NCBI RefSeq assembly: GCF_021654115.1
Contig: NZ_JAIWJF010000011.1
Location: 1-41,763 of the forward strand
Source: Furfurilactobacillus milii
Lineage (GTDB): Bacteria > Bacillota > Bacilli > Lactobacillales > Lactobacillaceae
Direction of reading: 5' to 3'
Length of the DNA: 41,763 bases
The notes under the pieces are model-generated. The model made no database searches. It saw only the letters and a program-made list of their open reading frames with translations, and was not told where the DNA came from. Shown here piece by piece: positions 18,708-28,063 of this stretch; the stretch's first letter is position 1; every line of letters starts with the position of its first letter. Position numbers and translations under genes: made by a program.

Positions 18708-19070
18708 TTAGTGGTGAATAATGGCACTAATAATCGCTAAAATATAAATCACCAGCCATACTAAGTCACTCACACGCCAATAAATCAACAAAAACGTACG
18801 GTAGCGAACGAGTTGACGGCCACGAAAAGTTTGCCACACCACACCCACACCAATAATCAGCCACAGTGTCACGGCCCAAAGAAATAACGGCCGCACACTC
18901 ACTGCAGATAACACGATGGCGCTCATTACAATTAACACTGGCAACAACACATCAAGTGGATGAATCCATGTCGGCCAATTATTTTTAGAAATCATTCGTA
19001 ACACCGACAGAATGATGTACAGTAATATCAATGTTAGAATTTGAATTAATAGTTGATTTGTCCACCCCAC
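18708..19070 (-). CDS. DUF3397-family membrane protein
   Basis: The 120-residue protein is very hydrophobic with about four membrane helices (near residues 5-25, 38-60, 62-80 and 98-118) and basic loops (FRGRQLVRYR). This fits the DUF3397 family, which in lactobacilli is commonly found just upstream of mraZ. The function is unknown. I chose the GTG start at 19070 because GAGGTGA lies five bases upstream; an ATG 20 codons earlier has no ribosome binding site. It has its own promoter (19102-19130) and terminator. Confidence 0.8.
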   Translation of the reverse strand: MGWTNQLLIQILTLILLYIILSVLRMISKNNWPTWIHPLDVLLPVLIVMSAIVLSAVSVRPLFLWAVTLWLIIGVGVVWQTFRGRQLVRYRTFLLIYWRVSDLVWLVIYILAIISAIIHH

Positions 19071-19101
19071 TGCGGTCACCTCATTTCTTTTCAACAGTGT
19101 T

Positions 19102-19130
19102 AGTATACTGGTTTGAAATTTGACACGCAA
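19102..19130 (-). promoter_or_regulatory. Promoter of the DUF3397 gene
   Basis: TTGCGT (19130-19125) and TATACT (19107-19102) have a 17-bp spacer on the minus strand, about 32 nt before the GTG start. Confidence 0.6.
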
Positions 19131-19141
19131 TTCGTGGATTC

Positions 19142-19168
19142 AGCGTGTGTCACTACCACTAACACGCT
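19142..19168 (+). other. Hairpin in the corA upstream region
   Basis: AGCGTGT (19142-19148) is perfectly complementary to ACACGCT (19162-19168) with a 13-nt loop, and ends 20 nt before the corA ATG. It could be an operator or a leader structure. No T-run follows. Confidence 0.45.
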
Positions 19169-19188
19169 AACTTACCCCGGAGGCTCCT

Positions 19189-20145
19189 ATGATTGAATAC
19201 TACGCAAACAATAAAAACGGTAATTTAATTCCGGTCAACGCGCCTCAACAAGATTGCTGGATCAACGTTGAACGCCCGACTCATGACGAAATCAGCCAAC
19301 TAGCTCACCGCTATAATTTTCCGGAAACCTATATTAGCGCTATTTTAGATGATCGGGAAAACTCTCGAGTCGACGGAATTGATCCGCAACGCCCCGAACG
19401 ACCGCTGCATCTGTTACTTCAATTTCCGAAATATGAAGTGAGCCCGCTAGGCTACCTCAGCTTTACAACCTTTCCGTTTTCATTTATCCTCACTGACTCT
19501 GCCGTTATCACAGTATCTAAACAGCCAGCAACCTTCATTAACGACTTCATCATGAATCCAGATAACGCAACGATTCGGATCGCCGATCGACAAGATTTTA
19601 TCCTCCGTTTCGGCTGGTACATCGCCCATTCGTTTGTTCACGCCCTGTCGCTCAGTGAACGGGAAACGACTAGTCTTGAACGTGAGCTGACCACGGCCAC
19701 CCGTAATGAACAAATTTATAAAATTATGGGATTGCAAAAGTCGCTCGTTTTATTCGATAGTGCGTTAAAAGATAACCGACCAATTTTAGATCAGATCTCG
19801 TCTGCACAAGATTATTTTAATGGCCCTCATTTTCACGAATTGCTGGCGCAAATTATGATTGAAACTGATCAGGCCCAGTCGATGACCATTATTCAAAATA
19901 ATATTCTGGAACAGTACAGCAACATGGTCTCCTCCGTTGTTTCAAATAACTTAAACGAAGTCATGAAACTATTGACCTCTGTTACGCTGATCATGACTAT
20001 TCCAACCATTGTCGGTGGCATTTACGGAATGAACGTCGATCTTCCATTCGCCCACATCGCACATGCATTCTCACTGGTAATGGGCTTTACGATTATTGTC
20101 TGTGCGATTACTGCTTGGATTCTCAAACGTCACGACTGGTTTTAG
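19189..20145 (+). CDS. corA: CorA-family divalent cation (Mg2+/Co2+) channel
   Basis: CorA proteins are pentameric Mg2+ channels of the cytoplasmic membrane. The 318-residue protein has a large cytoplasmic N-terminal domain with long helices (about 170-260) and two C-terminal membrane segments (about 263-280 and 291-311). The first ends in the signature YGMN (GMN at 280-282), and the C-terminus is basic (LKRHDWF). Lactobacilli often have several CorA paralogues, so the exact ion is not certain. The ATG follows CCGGAGG. Confidence 0.93.
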   Translation: MIEYYANNKNGNLIPVNAPQQDCWINVERPTHDEISQLAHRYNFPETYISAILDDRENSRVDGIDPQRPERPLHLLLQFPKYEVSPLGYLSFTTFPFSFILTDSAVITVSKQPATFINDFIMNPDNATIRIADRQDFILRFGWYIAHSFVHALSLSERETTSLERELTTATRNEQIYKIMGLQKSLVLFDSALKDNRPILDQISSAQDYFNGPHFHELLAQIMIETDQAQSMTIIQNNILEQYSNMVSSVVSNNLNEVMKLLTSVTLIMTIPTIVGGIYGMNVDLPFAHIAHAFSLVMGFTIIVCAITAWILKRHDWF

Positions 20146-20253
20146 CTTTTCACATCAACATTTTTGTTGCCCCTTGTGCTTTTGTACGGAACACGGTAAC
20201 ATTAAGGATAAATTTTTAAGACAGTACAAACAATTAAGGAGACAGGTAAAGTT

Positions 20254-20376
20254 ATGCAAGGTAAAAAGAAACGCAGTGGCTTCGAAAAACTCACAATGGT
20301 CGTCGTTTGGGTCATGATCATCCTTACGCTTGGTGGGGTTGTATTGGCAGCCTTGCAGCCACTTAACTTGTTCTAA
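20254..20376 (+). CDS. DUF4044-type small membrane protein (40 aa)
   Basis: A short gene with AAGGAGA nine bases before the ATG encodes 40 residues: a basic start (MQGKKKRSGFEKLT) and a single membrane helix (VVVWVMIILTLGGVVLAAL). This is the pattern of DUF4044, a family of roughly 35-40-residue proteins common in Lactobacillales with no known function. It is followed by a strong terminator, supporting expression as a discrete unit or together with corA. Confidence 0.8.
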   Translation: MQGKKKRSGFEKLTMVVVWVMIILTLGGVVLAALQPLNLF

Positions 20377-20391
20377 ATAGGTTAACAACTT

Positions 20392-20440
20392 AAAACAGTC
20401 CGTTTGAAATGTACAATGTACATTTCAAACGGACTGTTTT
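20392..20440 (+). terminator. Very stable bidirectional terminator
   Basis: A perfect 23-bp stem (20392-20414 with 20418-20440) with a 3-nt loop, flanked by A- and T-tracts, lies between the convergent DUF4044 and ftsK genes. Confidence 0.9.
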
Positions 20441-20550
20441 GTTTTACCACTAAATCAATTAGTAATAATGTCGTTTTAGATTATCAATTATAAGAACTCA
20501 AAAGTTGGTTCTTAACAAGATTTAAATCCTAGCAAACATCACTACTACTC

Positions 20551-22899
20551 TTAAGCGTCATTTTTCGAGAAAACTTGACGTGGTCGTGAACCATCGGCTG
20601 GACCAACAATGCCGCGGGCCTCCATGTCATCAATCATTCGAGCAGCCCGGTTATAGCCAATTCGGAAGCGACGTTGTAACAACGAGGTGGATGCCTTTTG
20701 TTGATCTTGAACAAAAGCAACGGCATCGTTATAAAGTTCATCAACTTCGTCCGCCCGGTCCTCATCGCTGTCTTCCTTCAGTTCCTCGTCGCTAACTTCC
20801 ATGCTACCGTCGTACTCAGCCGTCTGTTGTTGTTTGATAAAATCAACAACTGCCGCGACATCCTTGTCAGAGATAAATTCACCCTGTACACGCGTCGGTT
20901 TGTTTTGATCAATCGGTTCAAACAACATATCTCCACGACCAAGCAACTTTTCAGCACCGTTGGCGTCTAGAATCGTGCGTGAATCAATACCACTAGAAAC
21001 CGCAAACGCAATTCGCGATGGCACATTCGCTTTAATCAATCCGGTAATGACGTCAACAGATGGCCGCTGCGTTGCCAGAATCATGTGAATGCCGGCTGCC
21101 CGGCCCATCTGGGCAATCCGAATAATGGCGTCTTCAACCTCAGATGAAACAGTCATCATTAAGTCAGCCAGTTCATCAACAATGGCGACCACATACGGCA
21201 AACGTGTCTGTGCCACATTATCCTCAGGGTTGGCATTGTTTTGCTCGACCAATTTGTTATAACCATCAATATTACGAACACCAAAGTTCGCAAACAGCTC
21301 ATAACGACGCGTCATTTCATCAACCACTTTATGCAATGCCTTGGCCGCCCGCTTGGGTTCGGAAACAACCGGCGTCAATAAATGAGGAATATCATTATAA
21401 ACAGATAGTTCAACTCGCTTTGGATCAATTAGCATAAACTTTACTTCATTTGGCTTTGCCTGCATGAGTAGACTGGTAATGATCCCGTTGATTGCCACTG
21501 ACTTCCCTGAACCAGTGGATCCAGCAATCAACAAATGCGGCATTTTCGTCAAATCACACATCACGATATTACCCGTCACATCACGACCCAACGGCACGCT
21601 CAGCACCTTGCCAGGATGAGCCGGCTCATGCTCAGCAACATCACGAAATGAAACGGTCGAAATCTGTTTATTAGGAACCTCAATCCCAATCAACGATTTA
21701 CCGGGAATGGGTGCTTCGATTCGGATATCCTTAGCCGCCAACGCTAACGCTAAGTCATCAGCCAAGTTAACGATTTTCGACACCTTGACCCCAATAGCCG
21801 GGTGCAATTCATACTTCGTCACTGACGGTCCTAAACTGACATTCTTAACTTCTGCATCAACGCCAAAACTGGCCAGTGTTTTTTGCAATGTTTGCGAATT
21901 TTTCTCAATCGCGTTGAGCTCATCCGTTTGATCAGTTTGTGGAATCTTGGTGAGCAGATCTGGTGTCGGTAATTTATAATCGCTCAAATCCTCACTCTGG
22001 TCGCCAAGATCCAGTTCCTCCTGTTTAGGAGCTGGTGCACTCTCTTCATTTTGATCAGCAGCAACGGTAATTACCGGCGCAACAGGCGTTTTCGGCGCCG
22101 AACTAGCGGATGCCGGCGCTTCTTCTGGTTGCTTGGCGGCACGGCGGGTTCGCTTAGGCGCCAACGAAGTAGCTTGGCTCTCGGGCTGCGATTGCTCCGG
22201 ATCTGTCGACTGCGCATCAATTGGTTGATCCGGTGTCGCGTTCTTCTCAACCGCCGCATAAATAAAGTCGTGCAATCGTGAGCTACCCTGTTTTGCCCAC
22301 AGTACGAGGTGTTGACAAGTGACCACGATACCATGACCAATCACGGCAAAGGGAATATTCAGTAGAAACATTGCGCCGACAAATAACAAAATCGTCGAAA
22401 AAATTGCCGTCCCCAGGTTAGCAACTAAATGTTCACTCGCAGCATAAACGTAGGCACCAATCATGCCGCCGCCGACTTTGCCATTTAATGTACCGCCCGC
22501 CAAATTATCGCCGAGCATCCCCCACGTCAATGAAACAAAATGAGCATGGTAATTTAGGCTAGTGAATAATCGCAAGTGGTCGTAAACAAGGACACCCAGA
22601 TAAACAAGTGACCCACCAATGACCCGTTTGACAGGTAACTTAGGCCATTTGCCAGGAATGCCGACGATCAATCCAATTGCAATAAGGATGATTGCAAGTA
22701 CCTGATTTGTGTTGCCGACAAAAATCGACAGAATGTTGGCTAGAAACACCCCCGCAACGCCTAACCTTAACAAGGCAAACAGCGCAAGCAACGCTACGGC
22801 AAAGCCAATAATATTCTTTGTATATTTAAAATCCTGTTTTTTCTTAGATGTTCGCGGCCGTTTGGTCGTTTTTCTGCGCGTCGTTTTCTTTGCTGGCAC
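20551..22899 (-). CDS. ftsK: DNA translocase FtsK/SpoIIIE
   Basis: FtsK is a septum-associated ATPase that pumps chromosomal DNA during division. The 782 residues include a basic N-terminus, four or five membrane helices (about 28-200), a Pro/Ala/Glu-rich linker, and the motor domain with Walker [15 protein letters not shown] (about residues 457-470) and Walker [13 protein letters not shown]. The C-terminal winged-helix gamma domain (about 710-775, [20 protein letters not shown]) recognises orienting DNA motifs. The start is a GTG with AAAGGAG nine bases upstream. Confidence 0.97.
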   Translation of the reverse strand: MPAKKTTRRKTTKRPRTSKKKQDFKYTKNIIGFAVALLALFALLRLGVAGVFLANILSIFVGNTNQVLAIILIAIGLIVGIPGKWPKLPVKRVIGGSLVYLGVLVYDHLRLFTSLNYHAHFVSLTWGMLGDNLAGGTLNGKVGGGMIGAYVYAASEHLVANLGTAIFSTILLFVGAMFLLNIPFAVIGHGIVVTCQHLVLWAKQGSSRLHDFIYAAVEKNATPDQPIDAQSTDPEQSQPESQATSLAPKRTRRAAKQPEEAPASASSAPKTPVAPVITVAADQNEESAPAPKQEELDLGDQSEDLSDYKLPTPDLLTKIPQTDQTDELNAIEKNSQTLQKTLASFGVDAEVKNVSLGPSVTKYELHPAIGVKVSKIVNLADDLALALAAKDIRIEAPIPGKSLIGIEVPNKQISTVSFRDVAEHEPAHPGKVLSVPLGRDVTGNIVMCDLTKMPHLLIAGSTGSGKSVAINGIITSLLMQAKPNEVKFMLIDPKRVELSVYNDIPHLLTPVVSEPKRAAKALHKVVDEMTRRYELFANFGVRNIDGYNKLVEQNNANPEDNVAQTRLPYVVAIVDELADLMMTVSSEVEDAIIRIAQMGRAAGIHMILATQRPSVDVITGLIKANVPSRIAFAVSSGIDSRTILDANGAEKLLGRGDMLFEPIDQNKPTRVQGEFISDKDVAAVVDFIKQQQTAEYDGSMEVSDEELKEDSDEDRADEVDELYNDAVAFVQDQQKASTSLLQRRFRIGYNRAARMIDDMEARGIVGPADGSRPRQVFSKNDA

Positions 22900-22935
22900 G
22901 CTGTCAGACTCCTTTCAACACGGTAACTGTGAGGG

Positions 22936-23448
22936 CTACTTGAGTTTGTCGTTTTTGTACCAGTGTGTTTGTTCCAACTGGTTGAAGCCTTGCTGACGAA
23001 CGACTTCATAGATGACAATCGCAGCTGAATTAGATAAGTTCAACGCACGGATATGTGAGTCATCCTGAGGAATTCGAATCGCCTCATCAGGGTGTTGACG
23101 CATGAATGGCTCTGGCAATCCTGTCGTTTCCTTGCCAAACAGGAACCAATAATCATGGTCTGGCTTCGTATAGTCGGGATCAACATACGTTTGTTTGGCA
23201 AACTTCGAGACAAGAAACAGTTCGTCACCCTCTGGAATGGCAGCCATGAAAGCCTGCAAATTTTCATGGTACGTAATGTCGACTTTATCCCAATAATCCA
23301 ATCCTGCCCGCTTTAAATGCGCATCATCGGTGGAAAAGCCCAATGGTTCAATTAAATGCAAAGCAGTATCCGTCCCAGCACAAGTGCGGGCAATATTACC
23401 TGTATTAGCAGGCATCAATGGCTCAAATAAAGCAATGTGATTCGTCAT
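22936..23448 (-). CDS. trmL: tRNA (cytidine/uridine34-2'-O)-methyltransferase TrmL
   Basis: TrmL is a SPOUT-fold enzyme that methylates the wobble ribose in tRNA-Leu isoacceptors. The 170-residue length, the N-terminus HIALFEPLMPANTGNIARTC and the knot motifs FGKETTGLPEPFM and IRALNLSNSAAIVIYE are family signatures. AAGGAGA precedes the ATG. It lies 36 nt before ftsK and may be co-transcribed with it. Confidence 0.93.
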   Translation of the reverse strand: MTNHIALFEPLMPANTGNIARTCAGTDTALHLIEPLGFSTDDAHLKRAGLDYWDKVDITYHENLQAFMAAIPEGDELFLVSKFAKQTYVDPDYTKPDHDYWFLFGKETTGLPEPFMRQHPDEAIRIPQDDSHIRALNLSNSAAIVIYEVVRQQGFNQLEQTHWYKNDKLK

Positions 23449-23720
23449 TATCTTTCTCCTTGTTAACCTTTATGACCTTTTTTGGCACATCCATATACAT
23501 CATTGTAACTTACTTCTACTGCTCAACTTCGATAATTACGGCACTCTTAAAAAGTCTTCATCGGCTTGACTGTCGCTCTTCTCACATGACTACCATTACG
23601 ATGAGATGAGCGAACGCATTTCCCAGAAAACTAAAATCAGCAGCACACCCAGCGCCAGCGTTTACCGTCATAACAACAATTCGCACTGACACTAAAGTGA
23701 TTTTTTTAGAATCAGAGACT
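23449..23720. other. Intergenic region between rlmA and trmL
   Basis: I see no supported gene. TACAAT on the minus strand (about 23507-23502) could be a -10 for trmL but lacks a clear -35. Confidence 0.4.
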
Positions 23721-23768
23721 AAAAAAACGTAGTCATCTCGGTAATGGCATACGGCGAGACGCTACGTT
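23721..23768 (-). terminator. Terminator after rlmA
   Basis: AACGTAG (23726-23732) pairs with CTACGTT (23762-23768), extended by an imperfect CATCTCG/CGAGACG stem, with seven T on the minus strand. It leaves an unusually long 3' untranslated region (about 158 nt, 23769-23925) after the rlmA stop. Confidence 0.75.
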
Positions 23769-23925
23769 AATGAAGTCCGAATCTGAAAGCCACTAACGAA
23801 TCTGTTCGATATTGACCTCCAAATGATTCCATAAGCATATTAGCACTAGTTTGTTAACTTCGCAAGCGGTCTGGGACTGCATTCAACGCCCGTCTGACAG
23901 TCCTCAGCCGCCCTTATCCAAGCAT

Positions 23926-24780
23926 CTACGGCATTTGAACAGTTAGCACACTAACGTCAACGGTCACGGTGTCCACTGGATTGGCCAACAATGCCGCACG
24001 ATGAGCATCATCACTCCCCCAACTTAATGGCGTCATTGCCATCATATCGGCAATGCGGTTCTTGCCGATGGGAAAGTTATAGCTCACCGTCGTTTGTTGC
24101 ATGGCCGGATAGTGATCGGCAAACAGCTCCACTACCCGATCATTCGTGTACTGATACTGCGGGGCCGATTCGTCATATAAAGCATGCCGCAACTCTACCA
24201 GGTAGTTCGCATTGGGCACCACTTTGATCAGGCTACCACCCGGTCGACAAACACGTTCAAATTCACGATAGGCCGATGGCGAAAAGAATTCCATCACCGC
24301 ATCAAACGCATTATCTGTAAATGGCAGTTGTGCCAAGTCAGCAACACAAAAGAAGGCTTTAGAATCCAACTGTGTTGCGAGGTTTATTCCTGCCTTTGAC
24401 AGGTCAAACCCAATGAGGACATCATCAGGATTGTTGCGTTCCTGATCCAACTGCACAAACGGTGTCCCTTCTCCGGTGCCAACATCAAGAATCCGTTGAC
24501 CCTGTGATGGCAATTGTTGATTGACAGCTTTTACAATCGGCACAAACAGCCCAGCTGTCAGCATCCGCCGTCGGGCGGCCAACATCGGTTCATCGTATTC
24601 AGTCACCACATTATGTTTGAGAAATGTGGCACTGCCCTTTTTATTTAAATCTAATGTATGGCCATTCGGACAACTAAGTGTGTGACCACTGATTTTTTCA
24701 TAAGGCGTCTCACAAACTGGGCAACGAAACATTGCCAAATGTTCTTGCAGATAAGCGGCACCACGATCAATTTTTTTCAT
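23926..24780 (-). CDS. rlmA: 23S rRNA (guanine-N1-)-methyltransferase RlmA
   Basis: RlmA methylates N1 of G745 or, in many Gram-positives (TlrB type), G748 in hairpin 35 of 23S rRNA. An N-terminal zinc finger (C20, C23, C37, H41) precedes a Rossmann methyltransferase domain with ILDVGTGEGTPFVQ as the SAM site and MEFFSPSAYREFERV downstream. The 284-residue form starts at 24780 (MKKIDRG). A TGGTATAAT box ends eight bases before that ATG and no Shine-Dalgarno is present, so the mRNA appears leaderless. Which guanine is modified cannot be told from sequence alone. Confidence 0.9.
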   Translation of the reverse strand: MKKIDRGAAYLQEHLAMFRCPVCETPYEKISGHTLSCPNGHTLDLNKKGSATFLKHNVVTEYDEPMLAARRRMLTAGLFVPIVKAVNQQLPSQGQRILDVGTGEGTPFVQLDQERNNPDDVLIGFDLSKAGINLATQLDSKAFFCVADLAQLPFTDNAFDAVMEFFSPSAYREFERVCRPGGSLIKVVPNANYLVELRHALYDESAPQYQYTNDRVVELFADHYPAMQQTTVSYNFPIGKNRIADMMAMTPLSWGSDDAHRAALLANPVDTVTVDVSVLTVQMP

Positions 24781-24787
24781 GATGCCC

Positions 24788-24796
24788 ATTATACCA
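24788..24796 (-). promoter_or_regulatory. Extended -10 promoter of rlmA
   Basis: TGGTATAAT is a perfect extended -10 element. Its last base is at 24788, so a start seven or eight bases on falls on or next to the A of the ATG at 24780. Confidence 0.65.
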
Positions 24797-24878
24797 TGAT
24801 GCCGCCTGGCTCACTAGTTGCAATGAGGTGCGCTATCAGCTACAAGCTCCCACGATTCACAGTAACGACCTAGACAGT

Positions 24879-26087
24879 TTATTTATCGACATCCTTTTTG
24901 CGGTCTACCTTGTCGGAATTTTCATCGGCTAAAACATTGTGATGACGATCTGCCTCATCAAACCACTGTGCATTTTCTCGCCAATACTGATACAAGTGAC
25001 TCACAATTACTTTTAATACGGCGTATCCGGGAACTCCAAAGATAACACCCATAACCCCGAAAATTTTCCCTGCTGCCAGCAATACGATAATGATCGTCAC
25101 TGGATGAATTTTAAGTGACGAGCCTAACACCAACGGTGAAATCAGTCGCCCTTCGATTGTTTGTTCAACCGCAAACACAATAAGCACCTGAATTAGCATC
25201 CATGGTGACACAAACGCCCCGACGACCACTGCGGGAACCATCGCTAAAAATGAGCCCAGATAAGGAATCAAGTTTAAAATTCCGGCAACGATTCCTAACG
25301 TTAATGCAAATTTCAAACCGATGAGTAAGTAACCTAGATAAAACATTAAGGCGACAAAGAAAGCAACGGTAAGCTGGCCACGAATGTAATTTGACACTTG
25401 ATCATTAATTTCTTTTAGAACGGTCAAAAACGATTTCTGTAGCCGTTGTGGTAGTAAACGAGACACATATTCCGGAAATTGGTGGCCATCTCGCAACATG
25501 TACCACAATAAGAATGGAAATGTTACTAGGGCAACAATAACCGTCGTCACACTGCCAACAATACTGCCCAAGCCGCCAACAGTATTACTGGCGGTATTTT
25601 TCAAGAGCCCACTCAGTCCCTTTTGTAACTGAGTATCATACTGATTTAAAATATCGCGCAACCACTTCATATCTGAGTCCTGCCAAAATGCCGTTGTCGA
25701 ATTAATGAGACTATCCCAATAATGCGGCCAGTCTTTGATTAACCCAGTAAGTTGATCCTGGATGAGTGGCACAACCAAGACAACACCCAGAACGACCAAT
25801 GCCAAAATCACGGCAAACAGGCCAATAATTGTCCAAGTCCGGTGAATGTGGAACTTGCTCTTTTCCAAACGGTCCACTAGCGGATTCATCAGGTAGTAAA
25901 AGACCCCTGCCAGAACCACTGGACCCCCAATAATACTGAAAAATTGTTGCAGCGGTGAAAAGACCCAGTTTACCTTATTCAGTAGCCACAAAATCAACAA
26001 TACCAGCACCACAATCACTAAACGCAATGCTAGTTGACGTAAGCGACTAACAGGTCGTTGTCGCCGAGTAACGGTTTGTTTTTGCAT
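24879..26087 (-). CDS. AI-2E family transporter (UPF0118 membrane protein)
   Basis: The 402-residue protein has a basic N-terminus, two helices near residues 20-70, a third around 85-110, a large loop, and four or five C-terminal helices (about 195-345). This is the AI-2E/UPF0118 topology. Family hallmarks are the motif NLIPYLGSFLAMVPAVVVG and the C-terminal LGSSLKIHPVTIIIVLLAAG. Members have been linked to autoinducer-2 export or Na+/H+ antiport; the substrate here is unknown. TAAGGAGG precedes the ATG and an extended -10 (26147-26155) lies upstream. Confidence 0.88.
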   Translation of the reverse strand: MQKQTVTRRQRPVSRLRQLALRLVIVVLVLLILWLLNKVNWVFSPLQQFFSIIGGPVVLAGVFYYLMNPLVDRLEKSKFHIHRTWTIIGLFAVILALVVLGVVLVVPLIQDQLTGLIKDWPHYWDSLINSTTAFWQDSDMKWLRDILNQYDTQLQKGLSGLLKNTASNTVGGLGSIVGSVTTVIVALVTFPFLLWYMLRDGHQFPEYVSRLLPQRLQKSFLTVLKEINDQVSNYIRGQLTVAFFVALMFYLGYLLIGLKFALTLGIVAGILNLIPYLGSFLAMVPAVVVGAFVSPWMLIQVLIVFAVEQTIEGRLISPLVLGSSLKIHPVTIIIVLLAAGKIFGVMGVIFGVPGYAVLKVIVSHLYQYWRENAQWFDEADRHHNVLADENSDKVDRKKDVDK

Positions 26088-26146
26088 AGCGGCCTCCTTA
26101 CGTTTTCGCCCAGTTATTTATTCCGGACGATGCTTCACTTTGCGTT

Positions 26147-26155
26147 AGTATAGCA
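26147..26155 (-). promoter_or_regulatory. Extended -10 promoter of the AI-2E family gene
   Basis: TGCTATACT on the minus strand (26155-26147), about 60 nt before the start codon, matches an extended -10 element. No -35 is evident. Confidence 0.5.
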
Positions 26156-26204
26156 TAATCGCTGAGCATTCTTCGTCCTTGGTGCCTGTCAAATAGCAGA
26201 CTGA

Positions 26205-26218
26205 TGCAACCGTTTGCA
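26205..26218. promoter_or_regulatory. LacI-family-type palindromic operator
   Basis: TGCAACCGTTTGCA is a near-perfect palindrome with the central CG and TGCAA arms typical of LacI/GalR-family operators, 12 of 14 positions fitting the cre consensus. It lies upstream of the phosphogluconolactonase promoter. Confidence 0.5.
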
Positions 26219-26226
26219 ACGTGCTG

Positions 26227-26255
26227 TTAAGGAATCGTTTTCATTATGATATACT
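26227..26255 (+). promoter_or_regulatory. Promoter of the phosphogluconolactonase gene with internal cre-like site
   Basis: TATACT at 26250-26255 preceded by TGA forms an extended -10; TTAAGG at 26227-26232 is a weak -35 at 17 bp. Between them, on the minus strand, TGAAAACGATTCCT (26243-26230) matches the CcpA cre consensus at about 12 of 14 positions. CcpA binding here would repress. Confidence 0.55.
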
Positions 26256-26322
26256 CAAGTGGTGAAACGCATATTAAACGCAGAACTCTGTGTCAGGTGC
26301 ATACATTGAGGAGGAAACACGC

Positions 26323-27360
26323 ATGTTAGAAAAATTCTTAGTAGGAACTTATACCAAAAAGACCAGCCAAGGTGTTTATGAAATGGCGCTCGACACCACA
26401 TCTAATGAGCTAACGGCACCAACACTGGTTGCCAAGGCAAGTAGCCCAACTTATCTGGCTCTTTCCAAAGCAAACAAACTTTACACTGTTGACGGTGACA
26501 AAGCCGCTGGAATGGGAGGAACCTCAGCCTTTGACCGCTCCACTACCCCAGCAACTTTGCTGAACCACGCCTTTTCAAAAGGGACTAGCTCAGCCTACGT
26601 GGCAGTTGATGAAGCACGTCAACTCGTCTATGAGGGTAACTATCACATGGGGACGTTGAAAAGCTTCGCCATTCAGTCTGATGGTTCATTGAAATTAGCT
26701 GATGTTGTTACTCATCAGGGTGAGGTTGGTCCACTACCTGAACAAGCCGATGGTCCCCATGTTCATTACACAAATTTAACGCCAGACAACCGGTTAATCG
26801 TGTGCGACCTCGGTATGGATCAAGTAACCGTCTATGATGTCGCTGACGACGGTAAATTTAGCCTCGTCTCAACATACCAAGCAGAACCAGGCTTTGGTCC
26901 CCGTCACGTGGTCTTCAATCCACAAAAATCCATTTGCTACCTTGCTGGTGAGTTAAGTAGTAATATCTCCGTACTGAAATACGACGAAGCTACGGGTACG
27001 CTTACGCATGTCCAAACGTTAAAGACGATTCCGGCAGATTGGACTGCTCATAATGGTGCTGCTGCAATTCGCATTTCAAACGATGGTCAGTTTGTTTACG
27101 TCAGCAACCGTGGTTTCAATAGCTTAGCCGTGTTTGCTGTGAGCGAAGATGGTACACTATCATTACGTCAGCAAATCAGTACAGAAGGTGACTTTCCACG
27201 GGACTTTGACCTAGACCCTTCTCAACAGTTTGTTGTCGCTGTCAATCAAAATACAGACAACGCAACCTTATACAGCCGCAACGCCACAACTGGTCAATTA
27301 AAATTGATTCAAAAGGATGTTGCCGTTCCTGAACCGGTTTGCGTTCTGTTTGAAAACTAG
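26323..27360 (+). CDS. pgl: 6-phosphogluconolactonase (YkgB/Pgl beta-propeller type)
   Basis: The enzyme hydrolyses 6-phosphogluconolactone to 6-phosphogluconate in the oxidative pentose phosphate or phosphoketolase route. The 345-residue protein has the repeated beta-blade pattern of the lactonase seven-bladed propeller, with GPHVHYTNLTPDNRLIVCDL and GFGPRHVVFNP (the GPRH segment) and FPRDFDLDPSQQFVV near the C-terminus as family landmarks. I chose the ATG at 26323 because GAGGAGG lies at proper distance. Two operator-like palindromes suggest carbon-source control. cutC follows after 41 nt. Confidence 0.88.
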   Translation: MLEKFLVGTYTKKTSQGVYEMALDTTSNELTAPTLVAKASSPTYLALSKANKLYTVDGDKAAGMGGTSAFDRSTTPATLLNHAFSKGTSSAYVAVDEARQLVYEGNYHMGTLKSFAIQSDGSLKLADVVTHQGEVGPLPEQADGPHVHYTNLTPDNRLIVCDLGMDQVTVYDVADDGKFSLVSTYQAEPGFGPRHVVFNPQKSICYLAGELSSNISVLKYDEATGTLTHVQTLKTIPADWTAHNGAAAIRISNDGQFVYVSNRGFNSLAVFAVSEDGTLSLRQQISTEGDFPRDFDLDPSQQFVVAVNQNTDNATLYSRNATTGQLKLIQKDVAVPEPVCVLFEN

Positions 27361-27401
27361 CTAATTGTTTTAGTTAGCCACAAACATCAAAGGAGCCAAT
27401 T

Positions 27402-28049
27402 GTGAATACACCATTATTTAAAGAAGTTGCTATCGAAAATTATACTGATCTTCCCGCTGCCATAGCAGCTGGGGCCAACCGCATCGAGCTAAATGACAAT
27501 TTGGCCGTCGGCGGCACAACGGTCAGCCGTGGTGTTATGAGTGAAAGCAGTCGTTACGCTGCTGAACACCACATTCCCCTCACCGTCATGATTCGGCCAC
27601 GCGGTGGCAATTTTGTCTACAATGATACCGAAATTAAAATCATGGAAGCTGACCTATTTTCTGCCCAAGAACTGGGTGTGGACGGCGTTGTTTTTGGTGC
27701 TCTAACACCAGACAACAAGTTAGACACCGATGCACTAGAACAGCTCATGGCAGCGGCTGGTGGCATGAGTGTTACTTTCCATATGGCCTTTGATGCAATT
27801 TCGCCTGATGATCAACCGGCCGCTATCGACTGGTTAGCTGATCATGATGTTGATCGAATTCTCACGCATGGTGGACCCTTGGCGACGCCAATCGACCAAA
27901 CGTTGCCACAATTGAAGAAATTGGTTGAAACGGCATCTGGTCGATTGATTATCATGCCAGGTGGCGGAATCACGGTAGGTAATGTTGATCATATCGCGGA
28001 AGTGCTCAGTGTTAAGGAAGTTCATGGTACGCATTTACTGAAATATTGA
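27402..28049 (+). CDS. cutC: CutC family protein
   Basis: CutC proteins are TIM-barrel proteins historically linked to copper homeostasis; a metal-binding or enzymatic role is still debated. The 215 residues include EVAIENYTDLPAAIAAGANR at the start, MIRPRGGNFVYN (the conserved RPRGGDFxY segment) near 65-76, VFGALTPDNKLD, and TFHMAFDAI. The start is a GTG seven bases after AAAGGAG. It is probably transcribed together with pgl. Confidence 0.9.
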   Translation: MNTPLFKEVAIENYTDLPAAIAAGANRIELNDNLAVGGTTVSRGVMSESSRYAAEHHIPLTVMIRPRGGNFVYNDTEIKIMEADLFSAQELGVDGVVFGALTPDNKLDTDALEQLMAAAGGMSVTFHMAFDAISPDDQPAAIDWLADHDVDRILTHGGPLATPIDQTLPQLKKLVETASGRLIIMPGGGITVGNVDHIAEVLSVKEVHGTHLLKY

Positions 28050-28063
28050 TATTTTCACGGTTT

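Noticed and set aside
23769-23925. A 21-codon minus-strand frame in the long 3' untranslated region of rlmA
   Set aside because: No ribosome binding site precedes the ATG and nothing else supports translation; the region is more simply a long 3' end before the terminator.
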